Shown piece after piece: positions 42,150 through 49,973 of a DNA stretch of 64,000 nucleotides (positions are counted from its first letter, which is position 1; each line of letters starts with the position of its first letter). The notes below the pieces were generated by a model. The model had not been told where the DNA came from, ran no database searches, and saw only the letters and a program-made list of their open reading frames with translations. Origin of the DNA: Brevibacillus_D fluminis_A (GTDB lineage Bacteria; Bacillota; Bacilli; Brevibacillales; Brevibacillaceae). The DNA lies in the NCBI RefSeq assembly GCF_052072235.1, contig NZ_CM125436.1, forward strand, positions 2,536,001 to 2,600,000, in the 5' to 3' direction. The position numbers and the translations under genes are program-made.

Positions 42150-42353
42150 GTGGATTTCGACTTGACTCCCGTCTTTCAAATTGCCGGAGTCGGATTTATC
42201 GCGGCGATCATCCATACGGTGCTCAAAGCGTCCGGAAAGGAAGAGATTGCCCACTGGGCGACGCTGGTCGGGTTCATCATTGTGCTGTATATGGTCGCTC
42301 ACTATCTGGGGGATCTGTTCTCTGAGGTCAAACGCGTATTCCTGTTCAATTAG
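42150..42353 (+). CDS. spoIIIAC: stage III sporulation protein AC
   Basis: A 67-residue membrane protein with two helices (FQIAGVGFIAAIIHTVLKAS and a second around GFIIVLYMVAHYLGDLF). Short length and position are exactly those of SpoIIIAC, a membrane part of the forespore channel. GTG 42150 follows GAGGTG, with eight bases between. Confidence 0.94.
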   Translation: MDFDLTPVFQIAGVGFIAAIIHTVLKASGKEEIAHWATLVGFIIVLYMVAHYLGDLFSEVKRVFLFN

Positions 42354-42371
42354 CATAAGGAGGACGCCCGG

Positions 42372-42761
42372 ATGGAAATCGTCCAAATTGTCGGACTGGG
42401 GCTTGTTGCAACGGTCCTGTCGCTGGTCATAAAAGAACAGAAGCCCATGTTTGCCTTTCTGCTCGCGGTTGCAAGCGGCGTCATCATCTTTTACTTCCTG
42501 ATCGACAAGATTTCGGTGGTGATCCGCATTCTGGAACGGTTGGCCGTACAGGCCGATCTCAACATGGTATTCCTTGAAACGATTCTCAAAATCATCGGAA
42601 TCGCCTATATCGCTGAATTCGGCGCCCAGATGACGCGCGATGCCGGACAAGGGGCGATCGCTTCCAAGATCGAGCTGGCTGGCAAAATTCTCATTCTGGT
42701 CATGGCGGTTCCGATCATCCAAATCATCATCGAAACCGTTGTCGGCCTCTTGCCTGCATAA
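42372..42761 (+). CDS. spoIIIAD: stage III sporulation protein AD
   Basis: A 129-residue membrane protein with four helices, matching SpoIIIAD: IVGLGLVATVLSLVIKEQKP, FAFLLAVASGVIIFYFLID, then ILKIIGIAYIAEFGAQMTRD. It is part of the membrane platform of the SpoIIIA-SpoIIQ complex. ATG 42372 has AAGGAGG upstream; the gap to spoIIIAC is 18 bases. Confidence 0.95.
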   Translation: MEIVQIVGLGLVATVLSLVIKEQKPMFAFLLAVASGVIIFYFLIDKISVVIRILERLAVQADLNMVFLETILKIIGIAYIAEFGAQMTRDAGQGAIASKIELAGKILILVMAVPIIQIIIETVVGLLPA

Positions 42762-42782
42762 CCCGCGAAAGGAGGAATACGT

Positions 42783-43976
42783 GTGTCTCGTTGGGGGAGG
42801 CTTCTCATCTTCCAGTTGCTCTTCTTGCTGTTCTTGCTCTTCTTGCCCAGCAATCTAGCTCTTGCAGCTCCACTCACAGCCAATCCCGTCGAGAACCTCG
42901 TTCGCGAGCAGGTAGACCACCTCCAGACAGAGAAAATCGAGCAGTTTTGGCAAAAAACGCTGCAGGAATACCAGGGCTATTTGCCAGACATCAAATCGCC
43001 AGGCTTGGTCCAGCTGCTGATGCAGGATGGGCAAATCTCCTTCTCCGGCATCGCCAAAGGGATGCTCAAGTTTGTCTTCCACGAAATTTTGATGAATGGC
43101 AAATTGCTCTCCTCGATCATCATCATCACGGTATTCGCGATGATACTGGAGACGATGCAAAATGCCTTCGAGCGCAACACGGTCACCACCGTCGCCTATG
43201 CGATCGCTTATTTGGTGCTCATGGTGCTCGCCATCAACAGCTTCCATGTCGCGATCAGCTACGCAAAAGACGCCATCACCGACATGTCCGGCTTCATGCT
43301 GGCGATGATCCCGCTTGTGATCGCGCTGCTCGCATCGATGGGAAACATCGCGTCTGCCGCGATGTTCCACCCGCTGATCATCTTCATGGTCAACATCAGC
43401 GGCACGATCATCTCGACGGTCATTTTTCCGCTGTTGTTCTTTTCCGCGCTCCTCTCGATCGCCAGCCTGTTCTCCGACAGGTACAAGGTCACACAGCTGG
43501 CGACGCTGCTGCGCAACATCGCGATGGGCGCGCTCGGTTCCTTTTTGACCATCTTTCTGGCCGTGATCAGCATCCAGGGAGCAACCTCCGCCATCACGGA
43601 CGGCGTGACGATCCGTACGGCCAAGTACGTCACCGGCAACTTCATCCCGGTCGTCGGCCGGATGTTCTCGGATGCCGCCGATACCGTCATCAGCGCATCG
43701 CTTTTGGTAAAAAATGCGGTTGGACTAGCCGGGGTCATCATCCTCTTGATCATCTGCGCATTCCCCGCCTTGAAAATACTGGTGCTGGCGATCATTTACA
43801 ACATTTCGTCCGCGGTTTTGCAGCCGCTGGGCAACAGTCCGATCATCACGGCGCTCGGCACGATCGGCAAAAGCTTGCTCTTTGTCTTTGCCGCATTGGC
43901 AACCGTCTGTCTGATGTTTTTTCTGGCGATCACGATCATGATTGCGGCAGGCAACATTTCCATGATGATACGGTAG
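42783..43976 (+). CDS. spoIIIAE: stage III sporulation protein AE
   Basis: A 397-residue polytopic membrane protein with an N-terminal signal sequence (LLIFQLLFLLFLLFLPSNLALA) and about eight membrane helices from residue 110 on. It is the largest membrane subunit of the SpoIIIA complex. Markers include YLPDIKSPG, SAITDGVTIRTAKYV and NFIPVVGRMFSDAADTV. GTG 42783 follows GAAAGGAGG. Confidence 0.95.
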   Translation: MSRWGRLLIFQLLFLLFLLFLPSNLALAAPLTANPVENLVREQVDHLQTEKIEQFWQKTLQEYQGYLPDIKSPGLVQLLMQDGQISFSGIAKGMLKFVFHEILMNGKLLSSIIIITVFAMILETMQNAFERNTVTTVAYAIAYLVLMVLAINSFHVAISYAKDAITDMSGFMLAMIPLVIALLASMGNIASAAMFHPLIIFMVNISGTIISTVIFPLLFFSALLSIASLFSDRYKVTQLATLLRNIAMGALGSFLTIFLAVISIQGATSAITDGVTIRTAKYVTGNFIPVVGRMFSDAADTVISASLLVKNAVGLAGVIILLIICAFPALKILVLAIIYNISSAVLQPLGNSPIITALGTIGKSLLFVFAALATVCLMFFLAITIMIAAGNISMMIR

Positions 43977-43986
43977 GTGAACAAAC

Positions 43987-44655
43987 GTGGAGTGGCTCTC
44001 GCTTTGGTTGAAAAAAATCATTCTGCTCGTTTTGCTCGCCGCCTTCCTGGATTTGATTCTGCCGAATACCAACCTGCAGCGATACGTCAAAATGGTGATG
44101 GGCTTGATCATTTTGCTTACGATCATGTCTCCGCTGTTTACCATCTTCAACCTGTCACAAGACCAGCTCGCTCTTAAAATGAGCCGGTATCAGCAGGAGA
44201 TGACCAACGCGACGGATTCGGACATAAAGGGACTGACAAACCGGATCTTGTCCACGCAGGATGAACAAGCCCATCACTACGTGCAGGAGCAGATGGAAGC
44301 CATGATCCGGGAACAAGTGAAAGAAAGCTACGGCGTCGAGCTGGCGCAAGTGACCGTCAACATCGAGAAAAAGGACCAGGCCGCGCGGATCGCAAGCATC
44401 GATCTCGTGGTGGCCGAACAAGGCGAGAAGCCCTCGGCCGAACGGTCGACGCCGGTCATCAAGCCGATCGAACCGGTGCGCATCGAGGTCGGAAAAGAGC
44501 AGGCGGCTACAGCCGCACAGACGCCGAAAACAGAGGCAGCCGAACCGCAAACCAATCCGCTTTACCTCCAGATTCGCGATACCGTTGCCCAGTCGTGGGC
44601 ACTGGCACCCAAGCAGGTGGAGGTGACAGGCGAACAAGCCCGCGAGGAAAAGTAA
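43987..44655 (+). CDS. spoIIIAF: stage III sporulation protein AF
   Basis: A 222-residue protein with two N-terminal membrane helices (WLKKIILLVLLAAFLDLIL and YVKMVMGLIILLTIMSPLF) and an extramembrane ring-building domain from about residue 85, which in Bacillus has a YscJ/PrgK-like fold. The last third (after about 150) is proline/alanine/glutamate-rich linker followed by a conserved end, making the protein slightly longer than usual. GTG 43987 follows GGTAGGTG. Confidence 0.92.
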   Translation: MEWLSLWLKKIILLVLLAAFLDLILPNTNLQRYVKMVMGLIILLTIMSPLFTIFNLSQDQLALKMSRYQQEMTNATDSDIKGLTNRILSTQDEQAHHYVQEQMEAMIREQVKESYGVELAQVTVNIEKKDQAARIASIDLVVAEQGEKPSAERSTPVIKPIEPVRIEVGKEQAATAAQTPKTEAAEPQTNPLYLQIRDTVAQSWALAPKQVEVTGEQAREEK

Positions 44656-44707
44656 CGACTGGGTCCAGCATAGAGGCGAAACAGAAGAAGAAAGGGGGTG
44701 GAGCCGG

Positions 44708-45316
44708 ATGTTTGCCAAATGGAAACCGTCGATGCGCTATCTGTTTATTTTGCTGGGCGTCGGTGCTGTATTGATGATTCTCACCGATTTTCTCGGCTCA
44801 GATAAAGACAAACCGCTCGGGCTGGGGAGCATGCAGCAGCAAGAAACACTTCCGGCAGCGGGCCAGGATCACGCCGGGAGCGTCGCAGCAGGCAGTTCAG
44901 CCAGCAATGACTGGATCAAAGAATACGAGAACAACTACGAGACACAGCTCGCCGAAATTTTGGAAACGGTGATCGGAGTAGGCCAGGTACAGGTCATGGT
45001 CAATCTGGATTCGACACCTGAAATCGTCATCGAAAAAAACCGGGATTCCCGCACAACCTCAACCCAAGAAACCGACAAAGAACGTGCGACACGTAACCAA
45101 AGCGAGCAAACGCTGCAAGAGCAGGCCCTCGTTGTGAAGGACTCCAAGCAGGAGCAGCCAGTAGTGCTCAAAACATTGAAGCCTAAGGTAAGGGGGGTGC
45201 TGGTGGTTGCAAAAGGAGCAGAAAACGTCCAGATCAAGGCCTGGATTCTGGAAGCGGTCCAGAAGGTGCTAGATGTACCCGCATACAAAATTTCAATTTT
45301 GCCCAAAAAGGGATAG
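44708..45316 (+). CDS. spoIIIAG: stage III sporulation protein AG
   Basis: A 202-residue single-pass membrane protein: helix at about 11-27 (LFILLGVGAVLMILTDFLG), a glutamine/serine-rich linker, then the ring-building domain (YETQLAEILETVIGVGQVQVMVNL). A conserved stretch VVKDSKQEQPVVLKTLKPKVRGVLVVAKGA follows. SpoIIIAG forms the large ring of the channel between mother cell and forespore. Start has AAAGGGGGTGGAGCC upstream. Confidence 0.94.
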   Translation: MFAKWKPSMRYLFILLGVGAVLMILTDFLGSDKDKPLGLGSMQQQETLPAAGQDHAGSVAAGSSASNDWIKEYENNYETQLAEILETVIGVGQVQVMVNLDSTPEIVIEKNRDSRTTSTQETDKERATRNQSEQTLQEQALVVKDSKQEQPVVLKTLKPKVRGVLVVAKGAENVQIKAWILEAVQKVLDVPAYKISILPKKG

Positions 45317-45329
45317 GGGGTCATGAAAA

Positions 45330-46061
45330 ATGATGTTGCGCAAACAAACCGTATGGCTGTTGACGATGCTTGCAGTGATGGTGGTTCTCTCCGGGTATTA
45401 CTTGGTGAAAGGGCCAAATGAGCAGCTGCCAGCGCTTGGGAACGAGCAAAAGACGACATCGCCTGATGCGATGCTCGGCGTGGATGTAAATACCCAAACG
45501 GCAGATCCGCAAACAACGCCTGCCCAGCTCCCGACGACAATCGATGCCTCGGGCGCGGGCGCAGCTGCCCTGCCGACGCCGGATGCGACTGCACCTGACG
45601 CGACAGCGACGCAAAACGGAAATACTGCACCGAATGCGCAAGCAACACCTGATGCGACACAGCCGGATTCTTCCTCCACTCCGACAGCCGCACAGCAGCA
45701 AGGCGTGACGACCAGCGATTTCTTCCAAGGCTACAAAATGCAGCGCGATGCGATGCTGTCTAAACAGAAAGATGAGCAGTTCAGCATCATGAGCAGCGAC
45801 AAATCGTCCCCGCAAGCGTATGCAGACGCGAAGAAAAAGCATGAGGAACTCTCCACGCTGGAAAGCAATACCGCCGCATTGGAAGAATTGCTGAAAGGCA
45901 GCGGCTACAAAGATGCGGTCGTATTGCCGCAAAATGATAAAGTGCAAGTCATCGTCCAGGCGGACAAACTGACAAATAAAGAAGTGGTCGACATCATCGC
46001 GACCGTGAAGACGCAAATGAATGTATCCGGCAACAACGTGATCGTCCAGTCCAAACCATAA
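45330..46061 (+). CDS. spoIIIAH: stage III sporulation protein AH
   Basis: A 243-residue protein with an N-terminal membrane helix (QTVWLLTMLAVMVVLSGYYL), an unusually long Ala/Thr/Pro/Gln-rich linker (about 40-135), and the conserved C-terminal ring-building domain (residues about 135-243) that binds SpoIIQ of the forespore. The linker is richer in DAT/PDAT-like units than in Bacillus subtilis. It is the last gene of the spoIIIA operon, followed by a strong terminator. ATG 45330 or 45333 can start. Confidence 0.93.
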   Translation: MMLRKQTVWLLTMLAVMVVLSGYYLVKGPNEQLPALGNEQKTTSPDAMLGVDVNTQTADPQTTPAQLPTTIDASGAGAAALPTPDATAPDATATQNGNTAPNAQATPDATQPDSSSTPTAAQQQGVTTSDFFQGYKMQRDAMLSKQKDEQFSIMSSDKSSPQAYADAKKKHEELSTLESNTAALEELLKGSGYKDAVVLPQNDKVQVIVQADKLTNKEVVDIIATVKTQMNVSGNNVIVQSKP

Positions 46062-46124
46062 TCGGACAATTCGCAGTTGTGCGAATCCGAAACCTCTCTT
46101 TTGGGGCAGTTCCGGCCGCTTCAT

Positions 46125-46174
46125 AAAACCCGCCCGCCAGGCATGGCAAAAGCTGATGCCGGGTGGGTTTTTTC
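46125..46174 (+). terminator. terminator of the spoIIIA operon
   Basis: AAAACCCGCCCG and CGGGTGGGTTTT pair, with an inner GGCAT/ATGCC stem, then a T-run. Confidence 0.88.
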
Positions 46175-46203
46175 TTGACGTTGTCCATGTGAAAAGCTAC
46201 CAT
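46175..46203 (+). promoter_or_regulatory. possible promoter of accB-accC
   Basis: TTGACG (46175-46180), a 17-base spacer and TACCAT (46198-46203), directly after the spoIIIA terminator. Confidence 0.45.
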
Positions 46204-46306
46204 GATACATGTGACTGTACATACCCGCGAACTGGAAAAGTCGACAGAATCATTGAGGATACGAAACGGTGTCTCATGGAATTGATATTGTAAAGGAGTG
46301 GTATGC

Positions 46307-46822
46307 GTGTTTAAAATGCATGAAATAAGAGAAATCATCAAGCTGGTGGATCAGTCCACCATCCAGGAGTTTGAGTTGGAAAGCGAAGGAACGAAGGTGA
46401 GCATCAAAAAAACAGGTGCGGCCGTGCAAGCAGCACCCGTTGTATATGCGCAGCCTGCGCAAGCGCCAGCAGCAGTCGCGGCACCTGTGGTTGAAGCGGC
46501 ACCTGTCACAGCAGCACAAGCTGCACCGGCACCGGTTGCGGTGGAAAAGCCTGCGGCATCCGCAGCGGCAGTGGACGAAGCTTCCTTGCTGCAAGTGGTT
46601 TCGCCAATGGTTGGGACGTTTTACCGCGCTTCTGAACCGGGCAAGCCTGCCTATGTCCAAGTGGGTGATCAAGTAACTCCGAGCAAAGTGGTATGCATCG
46701 TGGAAGCGATGAAGCTGTTCAACGAAATCGAAGCGGAAGTGAGCGGCGAGATCGTGAAAGTTCTGGTGGAAGATGGCCAGCTCGTGGAATACGGACAACC
46801 GCTTTTCCTGGTGAAACCGTAG
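46307..46822 (+). CDS. accB: biotin carboxyl carrier protein of acetyl-CoA carboxylase
   Basis: A 171-residue BCCP that carries biotin between AccC and AccA/D in the first step of fatty acid synthesis. N-terminal dimer-like segment (MHEIREIIKLVDQSTIQEF), an Ala/Pro-rich linker (about 38-90) and a C-terminal biotinyl domain with Lys136 in EAMKLFNE. The usual motif is EAMKLMNE, so Phe replaces the Met after the modified lysine-leucine, a tolerated change. GTG 46307 has AAAGGAG eight bases upstream; ATG 46316 is an alternative. Confidence 0.94.
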   Translation: MFKMHEIREIIKLVDQSTIQEFELESEGTKVSIKKTGAAVQAAPVVYAQPAQAPAAVAAPVVEAAPVTAAQAAPAPVAVEKPAASAAAVDEASLLQVVSPMVGTFYRASEPGKPAYVQVGDQVTPSKVVCIVEAMKLFNEIEAEVSGEIVKVLVEDGQLVEYGQPLFLVKP

Positions 46823-46844
46823 GAAGGCTCAAAGGAGGAGTACC

Positions 46845-48203
46845 ATGTTTCAAAAAATCGTTATTGCCAACCGTGGAGAAATCGCCGTCCGGATCATTCG
46901 CGCCTGCCATGAGATGGGCATCGCGACCGTTGCCGTTTATTCCGAGGCCGACCGCGAATCGCTGCATGTCAAGATGGCGGATGAGGCGTACTGCATCGGG
47001 CCGACCGCCTCGAAGGACAGCTACCTGAACATGGCGAGCATCATGAGCGTGGCGACGAAAGTCGGGGCGGACGCGATTCACCCTGGCTACGGCTTTTTGG
47101 CGGAGAATGCGGACTTTGCCGAAATCTGTGCGGCCTGCAACATCACATTCATCGGTCCGGACCCGGAAGCAATCACCAAAATGGGTGACAAGTCGACTGC
47201 GAAGGATACGATGAAAAAAGCGGGCGTACCGACGGTCCCAGGTACGGACGGCCTGATTGAAAGCATCGAGGAGGCGCTTGCGATCGCCTCCCAAATCGGT
47301 TATCCGGTCATCGTCAAGGCGACGGCGGGCGGAGGCGGCCGCGGCATGCGCGTGGCCAACAGCGCCGAAGAGCTGGAAAAAGCGATCGGGCTTGCGCAAA
47401 ATGAAGCCAAAACCGCGTTCGGCAATCCGGGCGTCTATCTGGAAAAATTCGTGGAAGGCCCGCGCCATGTCGAGATTCAGGTCATGGCCGACAAGCACGG
47501 CAATGTCGTGTACTTGGGCGAACGCGACTGCTCGATCCAGCGTCGCCACCAAAAACTGATCGAGGAAGCGCCATCGCCGGCGCTTGGCAAAAAGCTGCGC
47601 CAGGAGATGGGGGAAGCGGCTGTCGCGGCTGCGAAAGCGGTGAATTACCATGGCGCCGGAACGGTCGAGTTTTTGCTCGACAAGCACGGAAAGTTTTATT
47701 TCATGGAAATGAACACGCGCATCCAGGTGGAACATCCGGTAACGGAGATGGTCACAGGCTTTGATCTGATCAAGGAGCAAATCCTGGTGGCAAGCGGCGA
47801 AAAGCTCTCCTTTACGCAAGCTGATGTGAAACTGAACGGCTGGTCGATCGAGTGCCGGATCAACGCAGAAAATCCGGTGAAAAACTTCATGCCGTCGCCA
47901 GGCCGCATCGTCAACTACCTGCCTCCAGGCGGCTATGGCGTACGGGTGGACAGCGCAGCTTACAGCGGCTACCAAATTCCGCCTTACTACGATTCGATGA
48001 TCGCCAAGCTGATCGTCTGGGGAAAAACGCGGGAAGAAGCGATCGAGCGGATGAAGCGCGCGCTCTCCGAGTTCATGGTGGAAGGGATTCATTCCACGAT
48101 TCCGTTCCATCTGAAAATGATGGATCACGAAGTGTTCCGCAGCGGTCATTTCGATACGAAATTCCTGGAAACGTACGATCTGCACCTGGAAGACCAGGAG
48201 TAA
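46845..48203 (+). CDS. accC: biotin carboxylase subunit of acetyl-CoA carboxylase
   Basis: A 452-residue ATP-grasp enzyme that carboxylates biotin on AccB using bicarbonate and ATP. It starts with the typical KIVIANRGEIAVRIIRAC. The ATP loop GGGGRGM, the metal-binding FMEMNTRIQVEHPVTE and the bicarbonate-site Arg/Glu region are intact. Normal length. It lies 22 bases after accB; accA and accD are not in the window, as is usual in Bacillales. Confidence 0.97.
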   Translation: MFQKIVIANRGEIAVRIIRACHEMGIATVAVYSEADRESLHVKMADEAYCIGPTASKDSYLNMASIMSVATKVGADAIHPGYGFLAENADFAEICAACNITFIGPDPEAITKMGDKSTAKDTMKKAGVPTVPGTDGLIESIEEALAIASQIGYPVIVKATAGGGGRGMRVANSAEELEKAIGLAQNEAKTAFGNPGVYLEKFVEGPRHVEIQVMADKHGNVVYLGERDCSIQRRHQKLIEEAPSPALGKKLRQEMGEAAVAAAKAVNYHGAGTVEFLLDKHGKFYFMEMNTRIQVEHPVTEMVTGFDLIKEQILVASGEKLSFTQADVKLNGWSIECRINAENPVKNFMPSPGRIVNYLPPGGYGVRVDSAAYSGYQIPPYYDSMIAKLIVWGKTREEAIERMKRALSEFMVEGIHSTIPFHLKMMDHEVFRSGHFDTKFLETYDLHLEDQE

Positions 48204-48208
48204 TCAAT

Positions 48209-48237
48209 TTGTAAATACTGGGCTTTGTTGCTATAAT
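48209..48237 (+). promoter_or_regulatory. sigma-A promoter of the Asp23-family gene
   Basis: TTGTAA (48209-48214), a 17-base spacer and TATAAT (48232-48237) preceded by TGC, an extended -10. Confidence 0.65.
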
Positions 48238-48265
48238 GAAAGGTAAATTAGGGGAGGTGCGAAAT

Positions 48266-48691
48266 ATGGAAGAGTTTCTGACAGATACAGACAGAACTGA
48301 ACTTGGAAAAATTCAGATCGCTCCCGAGGTTTTGGAAGTAATCGCAGGCATGGCCGCATCGGAAGTCGAAGGCGTTGCCCAAATGAGCGGTGGCTTGGTT
48401 GGCGATATCGCTGAAAGACTGGGACGCAAAAACATCGCGCGCGGGGTGCGCGTCGAGGTTGGAACCAGAGAAGCTGCGGTAGATGTCTCCATTATCGTGA
48501 AGTACGGACACCGCATTCCGGAGGTTGCCCGCCTGATTCAAGACAGCGTCCGCAATGCGATCGAAACCATGACAGGGCTATCCGTAGTTGAGGTTAACGT
48601 ACATATCGTGGATGTTGAATTGAAATCCGAAGAGAAAGCGCAGCCGGTTCCGACCCCGGGTGTCGCCGACGAATATCACAGGGTTCGATAA
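48266..48691 (+). CDS. yqhY: Asp23/Gls24 family envelope stress protein (YqhY)
   Basis: A 141-residue Asp23-domain protein (IAPEVLEVIAGMAASEVEGVAQM, then IIVKYGHRIPEVARLIQDSVRNAIETMTGL). It matches YqhY, found next to accBC in Bacillales; loss of YqhY in Bacillus subtilis disturbs acetyl-CoA carboxylase activity. Its own promoter at 48209 and terminator at 48700 suggest separate control here. ATG 48266 follows GGGGAGGTG; the open frame from 48236 covers the promoter. Confidence 0.92.
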   Translation: MEEFLTDTDRTELGKIQIAPEVLEVIAGMAASEVEGVAQMSGGLVGDIAERLGRKNIARGVRVEVGTREAAVDVSIIVKYGHRIPEVARLIQDSVRNAIETMTGLSVVEVNVHIVDVELKSEEKAQPVPTPGVADEYHRVR

Positions 48692-48699
48692 CACGACTT

Positions 48700-48724
48700 A
48701 TGCCTCCATTGCGGAGGCATTTTC
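48700..48724 (+). terminator. terminator after yqhY
   Basis: ATGCCTCC (48700-48707) pairs with GGAGGCAT (48713-48720), followed by TTTTC. Confidence 0.75.
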
Positions 48725-48745
48725 TTCACCCAAGGAGGGAAGCTC

Positions 48746-49315
48746 GTGAACTTGTTTGATCGCTTTATTTTGACCATTTACAGCCTGGCGCTGATCGTCG
48801 TCTCGATATTCACCATCGGCTTGTTCGTCGGGCTTGTGCCGCTTGAGCTGGTACAGGAGCCGCTGGTTGCGCTGTATGGCAATCCGCTGGGCGCGCTGCC
48901 TTATCTCATCGTAGCGCTGATCTTTTTGATCATCAGCGTTCGTTTTTTCATCGGCAGCTTTGTATTCGGCAAACCGACGAAGCAGGAGCGCGGCATTCGC
49001 CAGCGCGGCGAGTTCGGTGATGTGACGATCTCCATGGTGACGATCCAGACGATCGCGGAGCGTGCAGCGCGCAAGGTAAAAGGCGTGCGCGATCTGAAAA
49101 CATATGTCAAATCGCTCGAAAGCGGCAACTTGATTGAGCTGCGCGTCTCCATTGACGGCGAAACGCCGATTCCCGACATTACCCAAAAGCTGCAAACCGA
49201 TGTGAAAACGACGGTGGAAGCGATCGCCGGTGTGGAGATCACGGAAGTACGGGTAACGGTAGCCGAGGTGCTGACGCAAGAAAACCTCCCGCTGCGCACA
49301 AGGCGGATAGAGTAG
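48746..49315 (+). CDS. amaP: alkaline shock response membrane anchor protein AmaP
   Basis: A 189-residue protein with two N-terminal membrane helices (about 5-30 and 55-75: LIVVSIFTIGLFVGLVPLEL and LPYLIVALIFLIISVRFFIG) and a C-terminal Asp23-like domain. In Staphylococcus AmaP anchors Asp23 at the membrane, so this protein may hold YqhY at the envelope. GTG 48746 follows AAGGAGGGAA. A DUF2273 gene follows 12 bases on, as in the staphylococcal asp23 locus. Confidence 0.88.
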   Translation: MNLFDRFILTIYSLALIVVSIFTIGLFVGLVPLELVQEPLVALYGNPLGALPYLIVALIFLIISVRFFIGSFVFGKPTKQERGIRQRGEFGDVTISMVTIQTIAERAARKVKGVRDLKTYVKSLESGNLIELRVSIDGETPIPDITQKLQTDVKTTVEAIAGVEITEVRVTVAEVLTQENLPLRTRRIE

Positions 49316-49327
49316 AGGGTGATTTTG

Positions 49328-49540
49328 ATGTTATGGGAGCTGTTGTGGGAGCATAAGGGGAAAGCGCTTGGCGTTCTTGCGGGGTTACTGTTTGGCTGCA
49401 TTTACTTGATCGTTGGTTTTTGGAATACGCTCGTCTTCATCGTGTTTGTCGGTACGGGTTATTACATTGGCCGGAAGCTTGATCAAAAGGAAGACCTGCG
49501 CGACATTTTGGACAAGATTTTACCGGGGAAATTTAAATAG
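49328..49540 (+). CDS. DUF2273 family small membrane protein
   Basis: A 70-residue protein with two membrane helices (GKALGVLAGLLFGCIYLIVG and a second to GYYIGRKLD) and the DUF2273 ending KEDLRDILDKILPGKF. It is the usual third member of AmaP/Asp23 clusters; function unknown. ATG 49328 has GAGGG eight bases upstream; GTG 49319 is in frame but is part of the ribosome site. Confidence 0.88.
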   Translation: MLWELLWEHKGKALGVLAGLLFGCIYLIVGFWNTLVFIVFVGTGYYIGRKLDQKEDLRDILDKILPGKFK

Positions 49541-49556
49541 TAGGTGAACGAAAGTG

Positions 49557-49955
49557 ATGAAACGTAGAACAGCAAGGGAAAAGGCAGTACAATGTTTGTT
49601 TCAAATCGATATGGCAGAAACAAATCTCGGCGATGCGTATGCATTTGTGCTGGAAAACACAGCGGAAGACCCGACATATCTCCGCCATTTGGTGGAAGCG
49701 ACGCTATCCAACCAGGATGCGATTGACGAGGAAATTAAAAAGTATTTGCGAGGATGGCAGCTGGATCGGATCGCCAACGTGGACCGTGCTGTTTTGCGAC
49801 TGGCATTTTATGAATTGATGTTTGAAACCGAAACACCGCCAAGAGTCGTGCTGAACGAAGCGATTGAGCTGGCGAAAACGTTTAGCGATGAGCAGTCGAG
49901 CAAGTTCATTAACGGCGTTTTGTCCGCTTATTTGCAATCGCGCCAGTTCGCGTAA
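49557..49955 (+). CDS. nusB: transcription antitermination factor NusB
   Basis: A 132-residue all-helical protein that, with NusE (S10), binds boxA RNA and promotes antitermination in rRNA operons. The opening RRTAREKAVQCLFQIDMAE and the later YLRGWQLDRIANVDRAVLRLA, EAIELAKTFSDEQSSKFINGVL are typical. ATG 49557 is preferred with AGGTGA nine bases upstream; GTG 49554 directly precedes it. The chromosomal position before folD is conserved. Confidence 0.95.
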   Translation: MKRRTAREKAVQCLFQIDMAETNLGDAYAFVLENTAEDPTYLRHLVEATLSNQDAIDEEIKKYLRGWQLDRIANVDRAVLRLAFYELMFETETPPRVVLNEAIELAKTFSDEQSSKFINGVLSAYLQSRQFA

Positions 49956-49973
49956 TAAAGACAGGTGAAAACA

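Noticed and set aside
46719..48185. 488-codon open frame on the minus strand
   Set aside because: Antisense to accB/accC, no ribosome site and no recognisable motif.
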